In this document: positions 1 through 15,264 of the stretch, one piece after another
Numbering within the stretch: the first letter of the stretch is position 1
Layout: every line of letters begins with the position of its first letter
NCBI GenBank assembly: GCA_003268905.1
Contig: QLTU01000016.1
Coordinates: 1 to 64,000 of the forward strand
Source of the DNA: Acidovorax defluvii
GTDB taxonomy: Bacteria; Pseudomonadota; Gammaproteobacteria; Burkholderiales; Burkholderiaceae_C
Direction: 5' to 3'
DNA length: 64,000 bases
Position numbers and translations under genes: made by a program
The notes under the pieces: generated by a model
Databases searched by the model: none
Told to the model about the DNA's origin: nothing
What the model saw: the letters and a program-made list of their open reading frames with translations, nothing else

Positions 1-194
1 TCTACTTCCGCACGACCGACGTGACTGGCGCCATCGAGCTGCCAGCCGACAAGGAAATGGTCATGCCTGGCGACAACGTGTCGATCACTGTGAAGCTGAT
101 CAACCCCATCGCCATGGAAGAAGGTCTGCGCTTCGCCATCCGTGAAGGCGGCCGCACCGTGGGCGCTGGCGTCGTGGCCAAGATCATTGCTTAA
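1..194 (+). CDS. tuf: Elongation factor Tu, C-terminal end (partial)
   Basis: This is the last 63 codons of EF-Tu, cut by the left edge of the window. The reading frame starts at base 3. EF-Tu delivers aminoacyl-tRNA to the ribosome as a GTP complex in the cytoplasm. The visible part is the end of beta-barrel domain 3: it opens [13 protein letters not shown], continues through the PGDN turn, and ends with the near-invariant [18 protein letters not shown] and a TAA stop. The tRNA-Trp gene starts 11 bases after the stop, the usual betaproteobacterial order tuf-trnW-secE-nusG, so the tRNA may be processed from the same transcript. Confidence 0.97.
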
Positions 195-205
195 AGCGTG
201 TTCAT

Positions 206-281
206 AGGGGTATAGCTCAATTGGCAGAGCGTCGGTCTCCAAAACCGAAGGTTGTAGGTTCGATTCCTACTGCCCCTGCCA
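206..281 (+). tRNA. tRNA-Trp (anticodon CCA)
   Basis: A full cloverleaf can be folded. The acceptor stem AGGGGTA (206-212) pairs with TGCCCCT (271-277), followed by the discriminator G and an encoded CCA. The anticodon stem is TCGGT/ACCGA, with loop CTCCAAA and anticodon CCA at 239-241. The T arm contains the standard GGTTCGATTCC. It sits between tuf and secE as in most betaproteobacteria. Confidence 0.98.
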
Positions 282-300
282 CTTGAATGTGGTCAAAAAA

Positions 301-342
301 GCCCGCCATGAATTGGCGGGCTTCGGCGTCTTAGGCGACGCC
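301..342 (+). other. Tandem hairpins between tRNA-Trp and secE
   Basis: Two perfect stem-loops lie side by side. The first is GCCCGCCA (301-308) pairing with TGGCGGGC (314-321) around a 5-base loop. The second is GGCGTC (325-330) pairing with GACGCC (337-342). On the plus strand there is no T tract after the first stem, so it is a weak terminator at best. The A6 run lies on its 5' side, so the terminator-like orientation is the minus strand. It may protect or process the 3' end of the tuf-tRNA transcript, or partly attenuate read-through into secE. Confidence 0.5.
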
Positions 343-367
343 AGAAATCGAAGTAGGAATTTTACAC

Positions 368-754
368 ATGGCCACTACACAAGTTGAAACCGTCAATACC
401 GGGGCGGACAAGGCCAAGCTCGCTGCGGCCGTGGCTTTGGTCATTGCTTCCGTGGCGGGCTTTTATTTGCTGGGCAAGCAAGGTCCGATCGTGCAATGGG
501 CTGCGTTGCTGGTGGGCCTCGTCGTTGCTGCGGCCGTATTTCTGGTTTCAGAATCAGGGCGGCAGTTTGTCGCCTTCGCTCGTGATGCTTGGCGTGAAGT
601 CAAAAAGGTGGTATGGCCTACGCGCAAAGAAACCGTTCAGATGACGGCTTATGTGTTTGCATTTGTCGTGATCATGGCGCTGTTCTTGTGGTTGACCGAC
701 AAGACCCTTGAGTGGGTGTTTTACGACCTGATTCTGGGCTGGAGAAAATCATGA
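368..754 (+). CDS. secE: Preprotein translocase subunit SecE
   Basis: SecE is the small essential subunit that clamps SecY in the SecYEG protein-export channel of the inner membrane. The 128-residue protein has the long, three-helix form seen in Escherichia coli: hydrophobic segments at about residues 17-37, 41-61 and 96-116. The conserved amphipathic motif [15 protein letters not shown] lies at about 74-88, just before the last membrane helix. Its stop overlaps the nusG start (ATGA), so secE and nusG are probably translationally coupled. Confidence 0.97.
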   Translation: MATTQVETVNTGADKAKLAAAVALVIASVAGFYLLGKQGPIVQWAALLVGLVVAAAVFLVSESGRQFVAFARDAWREVKKVVWPTRKETVQMTAYVFAFVVIMALFLWLTDKTLEWVFYDLILGWRKS

Positions 755-1344
755 CAAGCGTTGTGGAGTTGGCTGGGGCAGATGCCCCTGGTGGGGCTGC
801 ATCCTCCAATCCTGATTTGCGCTGGTACATTGTCCACGCTTATTCTGGTATGGAAAAAGCAGTTGAGCGCAACATCCTCGAGCGCATTGCCCGCTCCGGA
901 ATGCAGGATAAGTTTGGTCGCATTTTGGTGCCCACCGAAGAGGTGGTCGAGATGAAGAACGGCCAGCGCAAAACAACGGAGCGTCGGCTTTTCCCTGGTT
1001 ATGTGTTCGTCGAGATGGTCATGGATGATGACACTTGGCACTTGGTCAAGCACACCAACAAGGTCACTGGATTTGTCGGTGGCGCGAAGAATCGCCCCGC
1101 TCCCATCTCTGAAGAAGAGGTGCAGAAAATCGTCAGCCAGATGCAGGAAGGCACTGACAAGCCCCGGCACAAGGTCGAGTTCATGGCGGGTGAGTTGGTT
1201 CGGGTCAAGGAGGGTCCTTTCACGGATTTCAATGGATCGGTGGAAGAGGTGAATTACGAGAAGAGCCGAGTGCGCGTTTCCGTGATGATTTTCGGTCGCT
1301 CCACGCCGGTGGAGTTGGAGTTTTCGCAGGTCGAAAAAACCTGA
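751..1344 (+). CDS. nusG: Transcription termination/antitermination factor NusG
   Basis: NusG binds the RNA polymerase clamp and links it to Rho or the ribosome. The 197-residue product has the NGN domain from about residue 22 ([16 protein letters not shown], later [12 protein letters not shown]) and a C-terminal KOW domain ([16 protein letters not shown]). The ATG at 751 overlaps the secE stop and has GGAG 6 bases upstream, so I prefer it to in-frame starts further upstream. The roughly 20-residue, Ala/Gly-rich N-terminal tail before the NGN domain is longer than in E. coli NusG. Confidence 0.97.
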   Translation: MTSVVELAGADAPGGAASSNPDLRWYIVHAYSGMEKAVERNILERIARSGMQDKFGRILVPTEEVVEMKNGQRKTTERRLFPGYVFVEMVMDDDTWHLVKHTNKVTGFVGGAKNRPAPISEEEVQKIVSQMQEGTDKPRHKVEFMAGELVRVKEGPFTDFNGSVEEVNYEKSRVRVSVMIFGRSTPVELEFSQVEKT

Positions 1345-1467
1345 TTTGTTGAATTTTTGGACATCACACTTTTCGACTCGGTGTGAATGCAATTTGTGAG
1401 TCGTTAGCCCCGGGGAGCCTATTCTTGCGTCAGCAAGTTCGGCGTTATTACCCGCAAGGAGAAAACC
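1345..1467 (+). promoter_or_regulatory. Leader of the rplK-rplA operon
   Basis: The gap of 123 bases separates nusG from rplK. It contains a TCAC AC/GT GTGA stem (about 1364-1386) and the strong ribosome-binding site AAGGAG at 1456-1461. In E. coli ribosomal protein L1 represses this operon by binding the rplK leader. That an L1 site lies here is inference from position only; I could not match a defined L1-binding fold. Confidence 0.35.
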
Positions 1468-1899
1468 ATGGCGAAAAAAATCGTCGGTTTTATCAAGCTG
1501 CAAGTACCAGCTGGTAAGGCCAATCCATCCCCACCCATTGGCCCTGCGCTCGGTCAGCGCGGCCTCAACATCATGGAGTTTTGCAAGGCATTCAATGCGC
1601 AGACCCAAGGTGTCGAGCCCGGCCTGCCGCTGCCGGTGGTCATTACGGCCTTTGCTGACAAGAGCTTCACCTTCATCATCAAGACGCCGCCTGCGACGGT
1701 TTTGATCAAGAAGGCCATCAAGCTGGAAAAAGGTTCACCAAACGCACTGAGCACCAAGGTCGGCAAGATCACTCGCGCCCAGCTCGAGGAAATCGCCAAG
1801 ACCAAGTTCAAAGACATGAATGCCGCCAATGTGGACGCTGCTGTCCGCACATTGGCTGGCTCTGCACGCTCCATGGGCGTGACGGTGGAGGGTTTGTAA
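1468..1899 (+). CDS. rplK: 50S ribosomal protein L11
   Basis: L11 forms the base of the ribosomal stalk and takes part in factor GTPase activation and the stringent response. The 143-residue protein is full length. It has the N-terminal signature [25 protein letters not shown], with its cluster of prolines, and the C-terminal rRNA-binding domain ending [13 protein letters not shown]. The start has AAGGAG 7 bases upstream. Its TAA is directly followed by the rplA ATG with no spacer, which implies coupled translation. Confidence 0.98.
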   Translation: MAKKIVGFIKLQVPAGKANPSPPIGPALGQRGLNIMEFCKAFNAQTQGVEPGLPLPVVITAFADKSFTFIIKTPPATVLIKKAIKLEKGSPNALSTKVGKITRAQLEEIAKTKFKDMNAANVDAAVRTLAGSARSMGVTVEGL

Positions 1900-2595
1900 A
1901 TGGCCAAGCTGACAAAAAAACAAAAAGCCCAGCAGGGTAAAGTGGACAGCACCAAGCTGTACGCATTCGCTGAAGCCATCGTGATCGTCAAGGATGCGGC
2001 GACCGCCAAGTTCGACGAGTCTATTGATGTGGCAGTGCAGTTGGGCATCGACGCCAAGAAGTCCGACCAGGTTGTGCGTGGCGCCGTGGTGCTGCCCAAC
2101 GGCACTGGCAAGACCACCCGTGTGGCGGTGTTTGCGCAAGGTGCCAAGGCTGATGAAGCCAAGGCCGCTGGTGCTGACATCGTAGGCATGGACGACCTGG
2201 CCGCCATGGTGAAGGCTGGCGACATGCCTTTCGATGTGGTGATTGCTGCTCCGGACGCTATGCGCGTTGTGGGTACCTTGGGTCAGATTCTGGGTCCACG
2301 TGGCCTGATGCCAAACCCCAAGGTCGGAACTGTGACCCCTGACGTCGCCACGGCTGTGAAGAACGCCAAAGCTGGTCAGGTGCAATTCCGTGTTGACAAG
2401 GCTGGTATCGTGCACAGCACGATCGGTCGCCGTTCGTTCGACAACGACAAACTGCAAGGCAATCTGGCAGCTCTGATCGACGCGCTGTCCAAGGCCAAGC
2501 CCGCAACCAGCAAGGGCGTGTACCTGCGCAAGGTGGCAGTGTCCTCCACGATGGGACTTGGCGTCCGCGTGGATACACAGACCATCGCAGCGTAA
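1900..2595 (+). CDS. rplA: 50S ribosomal protein L1
   Basis: L1 forms the mobile L1 stalk that helps release E-site tRNA, and is the autoregulator of the L11 operon in bacteria. The 231-residue sequence shows the family signature region [22 protein letters not shown] and the C-terminal [21 protein letters not shown]. It begins immediately after the rplK stop with no ribosome-binding gap of its own. Confidence 0.98.
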   Translation: MAKLTKKQKAQQGKVDSTKLYAFAEAIVIVKDAATAKFDESIDVAVQLGIDAKKSDQVVRGAVVLPNGTGKTTRVAVFAQGAKADEAKAAGADIVGMDDLAAMVKAGDMPFDVVIAAPDAMRVVGTLGQILGPRGLMPNPKVGTVTPDVATAVKNAKAGQVQFRVDKAGIVHSTIGRRSFDNDKLQGNLAALIDALSKAKPATSKGVYLRKVAVSSTMGLGVRVDTQTIAA

Positions 2596-2832
2596 TCGCA
2601 AAAAATCTTCGGGCCGGCCCTCGGGTGGGCCTGATGTGGTGGGCTGGGGCTGCTTCGGGAGCCGCAGGCCATCCAAGACCGTTGGTGCGCGACGTTGTCG
2701 CGCTTAAAGCCAGACAAGGCGCCAACGCAGATGGCGATCCCGCTGCAGATGGAAATTTTCCTAAACAGTTGGTCGCTGCAACAAGAGCGCGCACGAGGCA
2801 TTCTGCCGAGTGCGCATTTTAAGGAGTAGACC
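2596..2832 (+). promoter_or_regulatory. Ribosomal protein L10 leader (rplJL autoregulation)
   Basis: The 237-base gap before rplJ can fold into the arrangement typical of L10 leaders. A perfect hairpin GCGCGAC/GTCGCGC (2687-2693 with 2697-2703) sits on top of an outer helix CGTTGG (2680-2685) with CCAACG (2722-2727). The two are separated by an asymmetric, A-rich internal loop in which a kink-turn would lie. In E. coli the L10-(L7/L12) complex binds such a leader and represses rplJL translation. The fold is seen by eye; the function is inferred from family knowledge. A ribosome-binding site AAGGAG (2821-2826) closes the region. Confidence 0.65.
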
Positions 2833-3357
2833 TTGAGTCTTAATCGCAGTGAGAAAGAAGCGGTCATCAGTGAAGTGACCAGCCTCGCCGCTAAAGCTCA
2901 AACGCTTGTGATCGCGGAATACCGTGGCATCACGGTCGCCGACATGACCAAACTGCGTGCCGATGCTCGCAGCAAAGGTGTCAGCTTGAGTGTTTTGAAG
3001 AACACTTTGGCTCGCCGTGCTGTAGCTGGAACCGGGTTTGACGTGGTGGCTGACCAGATGACTGGTCCGTTGATCTATGGCTTCTCTGAAGACGCAGTGG
3101 CCGCTGCCAAGGTGGTGGCCGACTTCGCAAAAACCAACGACAAGTTGGTGATTCGCGCAGGCGCTTTCGGGGGTAAGGCTTTGGACGTTAATGGCGTCAA
3201 ACAACTGGCCAACATTCCTTCCAAGGAAGTGTTGCTGGCACAGGTGTGTGGCTTGCTCATGTCCCCCATGTCGCGTACGGCCGTTGTGCTGGGCGCGCTG
3301 GCGGCAAAGAAAAGCGAAGGCGCTGCCGAGCAGGCAGCCGAACCTGTCGCGGCCTAA
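2833..3357 (+). CDS. rplJ: 50S ribosomal protein L10
   Basis: L10 anchors L7/L12 dimers to the ribosome. The 174-residue product begins [14 protein letters not shown] and includes the conserved [19 protein letters not shown]. It ends in an Ala/Glu-rich tail that follows the L7/L12-binding helix. The start codon is TTG at 2833; it has AAGGAG 6 bases upstream and no better in-frame ATG lies nearby. A TTG start here may be part of keeping expression under leader control. Confidence 0.96.
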   Translation: MSLNRSEKEAVISEVTSLAAKAQTLVIAEYRGITVADMTKLRADARSKGVSLSVLKNTLARRAVAGTGFDVVADQMTGPLIYGFSEDAVAAAKVVADFAKTNDKLVIRAGAFGGKALDVNGVKQLANIPSKEVLLAQVCGLLMSPMSRTAVVLGALAAKKSEGAAEQAAEPVAA

Positions 3358-3397
3358 GCGCCCGACAGTTAACCAACAAATTTGTTAGGAAATCAAA

Positions 3398-3772
<375 letters not shown>

Positions 3773-4073
3773 TTCAGTCTCCTTCAAGGGCTGGAGTGCT
3801 CCTATCGGGCCTCCAGCCTTTGGTGCTTTCAGAGTGCACCCGAAAACCACGTTGAACGGTTTCCCGAAGACACAAGGTCGACGGAAAACGCGCAGCAGAT
3901 TTTCGAGTGTCTTCTGACAACCCCGACAGCAGAAGACGCCTTGGTTCGGGTGATGTGCAACGCATCACCGTCCGCCATGGTTGGTAGTGGCCAACCGCCA
4001 AGCCCGTAAGGACGTATCTCCTTGCGGGTCAGTCGTCGAAGACCCAGGACTCATGTCTTTGCCCGGAGATCTC
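3773..4073 (+). promoter_or_regulatory. rplL-rpoB intergenic attenuator region
   Basis: This 301-base gap contains an 11-bp stem at its start: bases 3786-3796 pair with 3811-3821 (core GGCTGGAG/CTCCAGCC), followed by TGGTGCTTT. It resembles the attenuator between rplL and rpoB in E. coli, which lets the ribosomal genes be expressed at higher level than polymerase. The short, interrupted T-run suggests partial termination. The rest holds no gene I can support. The rpoB ribosome-binding site CGGAGA ends it. Whether an RNase III site is present cannot be judged by eye. Confidence 0.6.
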
Positions 4074-8186
<4,113 letters not shown>

Positions 8187-8201
8187 ACAGGATCGGGATT
8201 A

Positions 8202-8299
8202 TTAAAAAAGTGAGCTGCTAGCGCTTGTTGATAAAGGCTTTTCGTGTGTTTAAGCATCCAAAGCCCCGTGTATCAAGCGCTGGTAGCTATGATTTTTGA
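8202..8299. repeat. Palindromic repeat pair between rpoB and rpoC (copy A)
   Basis: Two inverted half-elements face each other in the 131-base rpoB-rpoC gap. The left half carries AGCTGCTAGCGCTT followed by GATAAAGGCTT (8213-8240). The right half carries AAAGCC, then ATCAAGCGCTGGTAGCTAT and ATTTTT (8260-8297). They can pair into one long imperfect hairpin centred near 8250. The same core words (AGCGCTT, AAGCGCT, AGCTAT next to an A- or T-rich stretch) recur in about a dozen other places in the window. Confidence 0.8.
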
Positions 8300-8317
8300 C
8301 GAAAAGGAAAGAGTCAC

Positions 8318-12544
<4,227 letters not shown>

Positions 12545-12565
12545 GCCCCCGGGCCGTCACTGATG

Positions 12566-12605
12566 CGCTCCCGCCCTGTCGCCCGACAGGCCGGGAGCGT
12601 TTTTT
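12566..12605 (+). terminator. Intrinsic terminator after rpoC
   Basis: CGCTCCCG (12566-12573) pairs with CGGGAGCG (12592-12599). Inside it is a second stem, CCTGTCG (12575-12581) with CGACAGG (12584-12590). Six T residues follow directly. This is a textbook rho-independent terminator closing the rpoBC operon. Confidence 0.93.
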
Positions 12606-12657
12606 CTGGAATCCTCAAGGACCGGCCGCATGGCGCATGCGGTGTCGGTGTTAGCGC

Positions 12658-13215
12658 ATGTGGTCATCGCCGCTCATCTGGATCGTCATTGCCATCGCTC
12701 TTTTCTGGGCCGTAGGCGCCTACAACCGCCTGGTGCGGTTGCGCTCCGCCGTGGTTCAGGCATTCGGAAGTCTGGATGCCCACCTGGTTCGATGGCTGGC
12801 CATGCTGGGCGAATTTGACGCTGCGCAAGTTACCGCCGGTACCCTGGATCGCCATGCGCGCAGCCTTCTGCAAGGTGCGACCACGCAATTGACGGCTTGC
12901 CTGGCGGTGGCGCGGGCTCGCCCGTTAAAGGCGGATGCGGTGGCGGCACTGTCGGCCGCGTGTGCTGTCGTCGACACGGTGTGGCCGACACTCCTGCCGG
13001 ACGCAGATGCGGATGACAACCACCGCAGGATGGCGCCCTGGCGCGCGCGGTGGGACGAGTTGCGCACCCATAACGAACAGGCCGCACGGATCTTCAATGA
13101 TGCGGTGACCCGCTACAACGCCGGGATCGCACAGTTTCCTGCGATGCTGCTGGCCTGGATTTTTGGTTTCACCCCAGCGCGTGTGCTGTCCATCGCACGA
13201 GAAGGCAATTCATGA
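12658..13215 (+). CDS. LemA-family membrane-anchored protein
   Basis: The 185-residue protein has one hydrophobic segment at about residues 5-22, followed by the LemA-type stretch AYNRLVRLRSAV. It ends with the family hallmark FNDAVTRYNAGIAQFPAMLLAWIFGF, split here for length only. LemA proteins have an N-out, mostly helical structure; their molecular role is unknown. The protein is divergent in the middle, where the usual QRR/NLV motifs are not obvious. Its stop overlaps the rsmB start (ATGA), so it is the first gene of the rsmB operon. The start ATG has no clear ribosome-binding site. Confidence 0.75.
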   Translation: MWSSPLIWIVIAIALFWAVGAYNRLVRLRSAVVQAFGSLDAHLVRWLAMLGEFDAAQVTAGTLDRHARSLLQGATTQLTACLAVARARPLKADAVAALSAACAVVDTVWPTLLPDADADDNHRRMAPWRARWDELRTHNEQAARIFNDAVTRYNAGIAQFPAMLLAWIFGFTPARVLSIAREGNS

Positions 13216-14654
13216 CACGAGCCGGTTCACATCAACAGCCTCGCCATGGGGCCCCTGCGGGAGCACCCGGTATCCGCGCTTCTTCACATGCAGAGTTGGG
13301 AGCAGACCCCCGCCCAGCGGTGGGGATTGCGCTTTGGCAGCAACTAGCGGGTGTCGCGTCGGCGCTGCAGGCCATCCGGGCCGGGCAATCGGGTACGGCG
13401 GCATTGGCCGCCGTGGATTCGGGCTTGCGGCCCGGAGTGCAGGCGCTGCTGTTTCAGGTGTTGCGCTCACTGGGGCGTGCAGAGGCGCTTCGGCGCAAGC
13501 TGGTGTCCCGTGCACCGCCACCCGCCGCCGATGCCCTGTTGTGCGCAGCGCTGGCGCTGTCGTGGCAACCCGAAGTGGCGCCATACGAGCCCTTCACCCT
13601 GGTCAACCAGGCGGTAGAGGCTGCCAAACGCAGCGTTGCCACGCGCGCCCAGGCGTCGTTCGTCAATGCGTGCCTGCGCCGTTTTCTGCGAGAGCGCGAT
13701 GCCTTGGTTGCTGCAACGGATGCCGACCCCGTGGCGCGCTGGAACCACCCGCTGTGGTGGGTAAAAAAGTTGCAAAAGGACCACCCGACGCACTGGGAAC
13801 AAATCCTGCAGGCCAACAATGCCCATGCACCCATGATTTTGCGTGTTAATGCATCAAAAGGCACTGTAGCCCAATACCAGCAAGCGCTAGCTGCTATGAA
13901 TGTTGATTCATCTTCGGTGGGTGAGCACGGCTTGATCCTGCAGCAGCCCCTGCCGGTGACCGAGCTGCCGGGATTCGCCCAGGGGATGGTTTCGGTGCAG
14001 GATGCTGCGGCGCAACTGGCCGCGCCACTGTTGCTGCAGGGGCTGGATCTCACGCAGCCCTTGCGGGTGCTGGATGCCTGCGCCGCACCAGGAGGCAAGA
14101 CGGCACACCTGCTGGAATACGCGGGCCCGTCCAGCGCCATGCAGGTGACCGCACTGGAGGTGGACTCGGTGCGCAGCGCCCGCATTCATGAAACCCTGCA
14201 TCGAATCGGTCTGCACGCGCAAGTGCTAGTGGCTGATGCAGCGCGGCCGCAAGACTGGTGGCAGCAGCACTGTGCAGGTGTGCCGTTTGATGCGATCTTG
14301 CTGGATGCACCCTGCACCGCCTCGGGCATCGTTCGCCGCCACCCCGATGTGCGCTGGTTGCGCCGCGAAACCGACATTGCGCAGCTGGCGGTCCAGCAGG
14401 CGCGCCTGCTTAGGGCATTGTGGCCGTTGGTGCGGCCGGGCGGGCGGCTGCTGTATTGCACCTGTTCGGTGTTCCGCGCAGAAGGCGATGCGCAGGTACA
14501 AACGTTTCTTGCGCACCACACCGATGCCCGGTTGTTGCCCTCGCCGGGGCATTTACTCCCAGGCAATGACACCAATCACCGAGCTGTCCCGGACAATGCA
14601 GCGGGTGAGCACGACGGATTTTTTTACGCACTGTTGCAAAAAGCCCCTGGGTGA
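13212..14654 (+). CDS. rsmB: 16S rRNA (cytosine-967-C5)-methyltransferase RsmB
   Basis: RsmB methylates C967 of 16S rRNA using S-adenosylmethionine. The 480-residue protein has an N-terminal NusB-like domain (about 45-185) and a C-terminal Rossmann methyltransferase domain. The SAM motif DACAAPGGKT is at 288-297. The motif IV DAPCTASG has Cys368. The second catalytic cysteine is Cys418 in YCTCSV. The first 30 or so residues are poorly conserved, so a later start is possible. Between the two domains, bases 13853-13905 are unusually AT-rich and match the dispersed repeat described elsewhere, yet the alignment length seems normal. DUF4390, ntrY and ntrX follow in one operon. Confidence 0.93.
   Translation: MTRAGSHQQPRHGAPAGAPGIRASSHAELGADPRPAVGIALWQQLAGVASALQAIRAGQSGTAALAAVDSGLRPGVQALLFQVLRSLGRAEALRRKLVSRAPPPAADALLCAALALSWQPEVAPYEPFTLVNQAVEAAKRSVATRAQASFVNACLRRFLRERDALVAATDADPVARWNHPLWWVKKLQKDHPTHWEQILQANNAHAPMILRVNASKGTVAQYQQALAAMNVDSSSVGEHGLILQQPLPVTELPGFAQGMVSVQDAAAQLAAPLLLQGLDLTQPLRVLDACAAPGGKTAHLLEYAGPSSAMQVTALEVDSVRSARIHETLHRIGLHAQVLVADAARPQDWWQQHCAGVPFDAILLDAPCTASGIVRRHPDVRWLRRETDIAQLAVQQARLLRALWPLVRPGGRLLYCTCSVFRAEGDAQVQTFLAHHTDARLLPSPGHLLPGNDTNHRAVPDNAAGEHDGFFYALLQKAPG
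13853..13905 (+). repeat. Dispersed repeat inside rsmB (copy B)
   Basis: The stretch reads ATCAAAAGGCACTGTAGC, then CAATACCAGCAAGCGCTAGC, then TGCTATGAA. It matches the family order GGC-CT-TAGC, then a CCAGCAAGCGCTAG core, then GCTAT and an A-rich end. Its GC content is near 47 percent inside a gene of about 65 percent. It encodes roughly SKGTVAQYQQALAAMN in the RsmB frame without breaking it. Confidence 0.65.
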
Positions 14655-14661
14655 GCGCCGC

Positions 14662-15264
14662 ATGGCTCGCTGGGTCTTGTTGTGGGCGATGGCGTGGCTG
14701 TGGTTGCTGGCCTGGCCAGTGAATGTGCAGGCGCAGTCTCCGGCGAACGAGGTGGTGGACCTCGGCCTGGAACAGGCCGATGATGGCCTGTACCTGAATG
14801 CGGCCTTGCAGCTTGCACTGCCCGCGCTGGCCGAAGATGCGCTGTACAAGGGCATTCCCGTGTTTTTTGTGGCGGAAGCCCAGGTGCTGCGCGAGCGCTG
14901 GTACTGGTCAGACCGCCAAGTGGCCGCAGCCACGCGCCATATACGGTTGAGCTACCAGCCCCTGACACGGCGCTGGCGTCTGAGCACATCGCCCGTTCCG
15001 TTTTCCAACACCGGGCTGGGCGTGGTGCTGGGGCAGAACTTTGACGACTTGCGCGATGCATTGTCTTCCATGCAGCGCATTTCGCGCTGGAAGATTGCGG
15101 ATGGAGAAGCAATCGATGCCGATGTTGTGCATACGGTGAATTTCCGGTTCCGGCTGGACCTGTCGCAGTTGCCCCGTCCTTTGCAGATAGGCGCTGTGGG
15201 CAGCGCGGGCTGGAGTCTCATGGTCACCCGCAACCAGCGGCTGGTGCCCGAGGTGGCGCGGTGA
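14662..15264 (+). CDS. DUF4390 exported protein
   Basis: This 200-residue protein belongs to the DUF4390 family and has no known biochemical function. It starts with a clear signal peptide: MARWVLLW followed by a hydrophobic core, and a likely signal-peptidase site after VQA at about residue 24. Conserved family words include VPFFVxAE-like IPVFFVAEAQVLRERWYW and SYQPLTRRWRLS. I chose the ATG at 14662, 7 bases after the rsmB stop, because it starts the signal peptide; the frame remains open further upstream inside rsmB. Its end overlaps the ntrY-like start (GTGA). In Burkholderiales it sits consistently between rsmB and an ntrYX pair, so a link to envelope sensing is plausible but inferred. 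Confidence 0.85.
   Translation: MARWVLLWAMAWLWLLAWPVNVQAQSPANEVVDLGLEQADDGLYLNAALQLALPALAEDALYKGIPVFFVAEAQVLRERWYWSDRQVAAATRHIRLSYQPLTRRWRLSTSPVPFSNTGLGVVLGQNFDDLRDALSSMQRISRWKIADGEAIDADVVHTVNFRFRLDLSQLPRPLQIGAVGSAGWSLMVTRNQRLVPEVAR

Noticed and set aside
301-321. Plus-strand terminator after tRNA-Trp
   Set aside because: The stem is perfect, but the required T-run is absent on the plus strand; the A6 tract is on the wrong side. Kept only as a hairpin.
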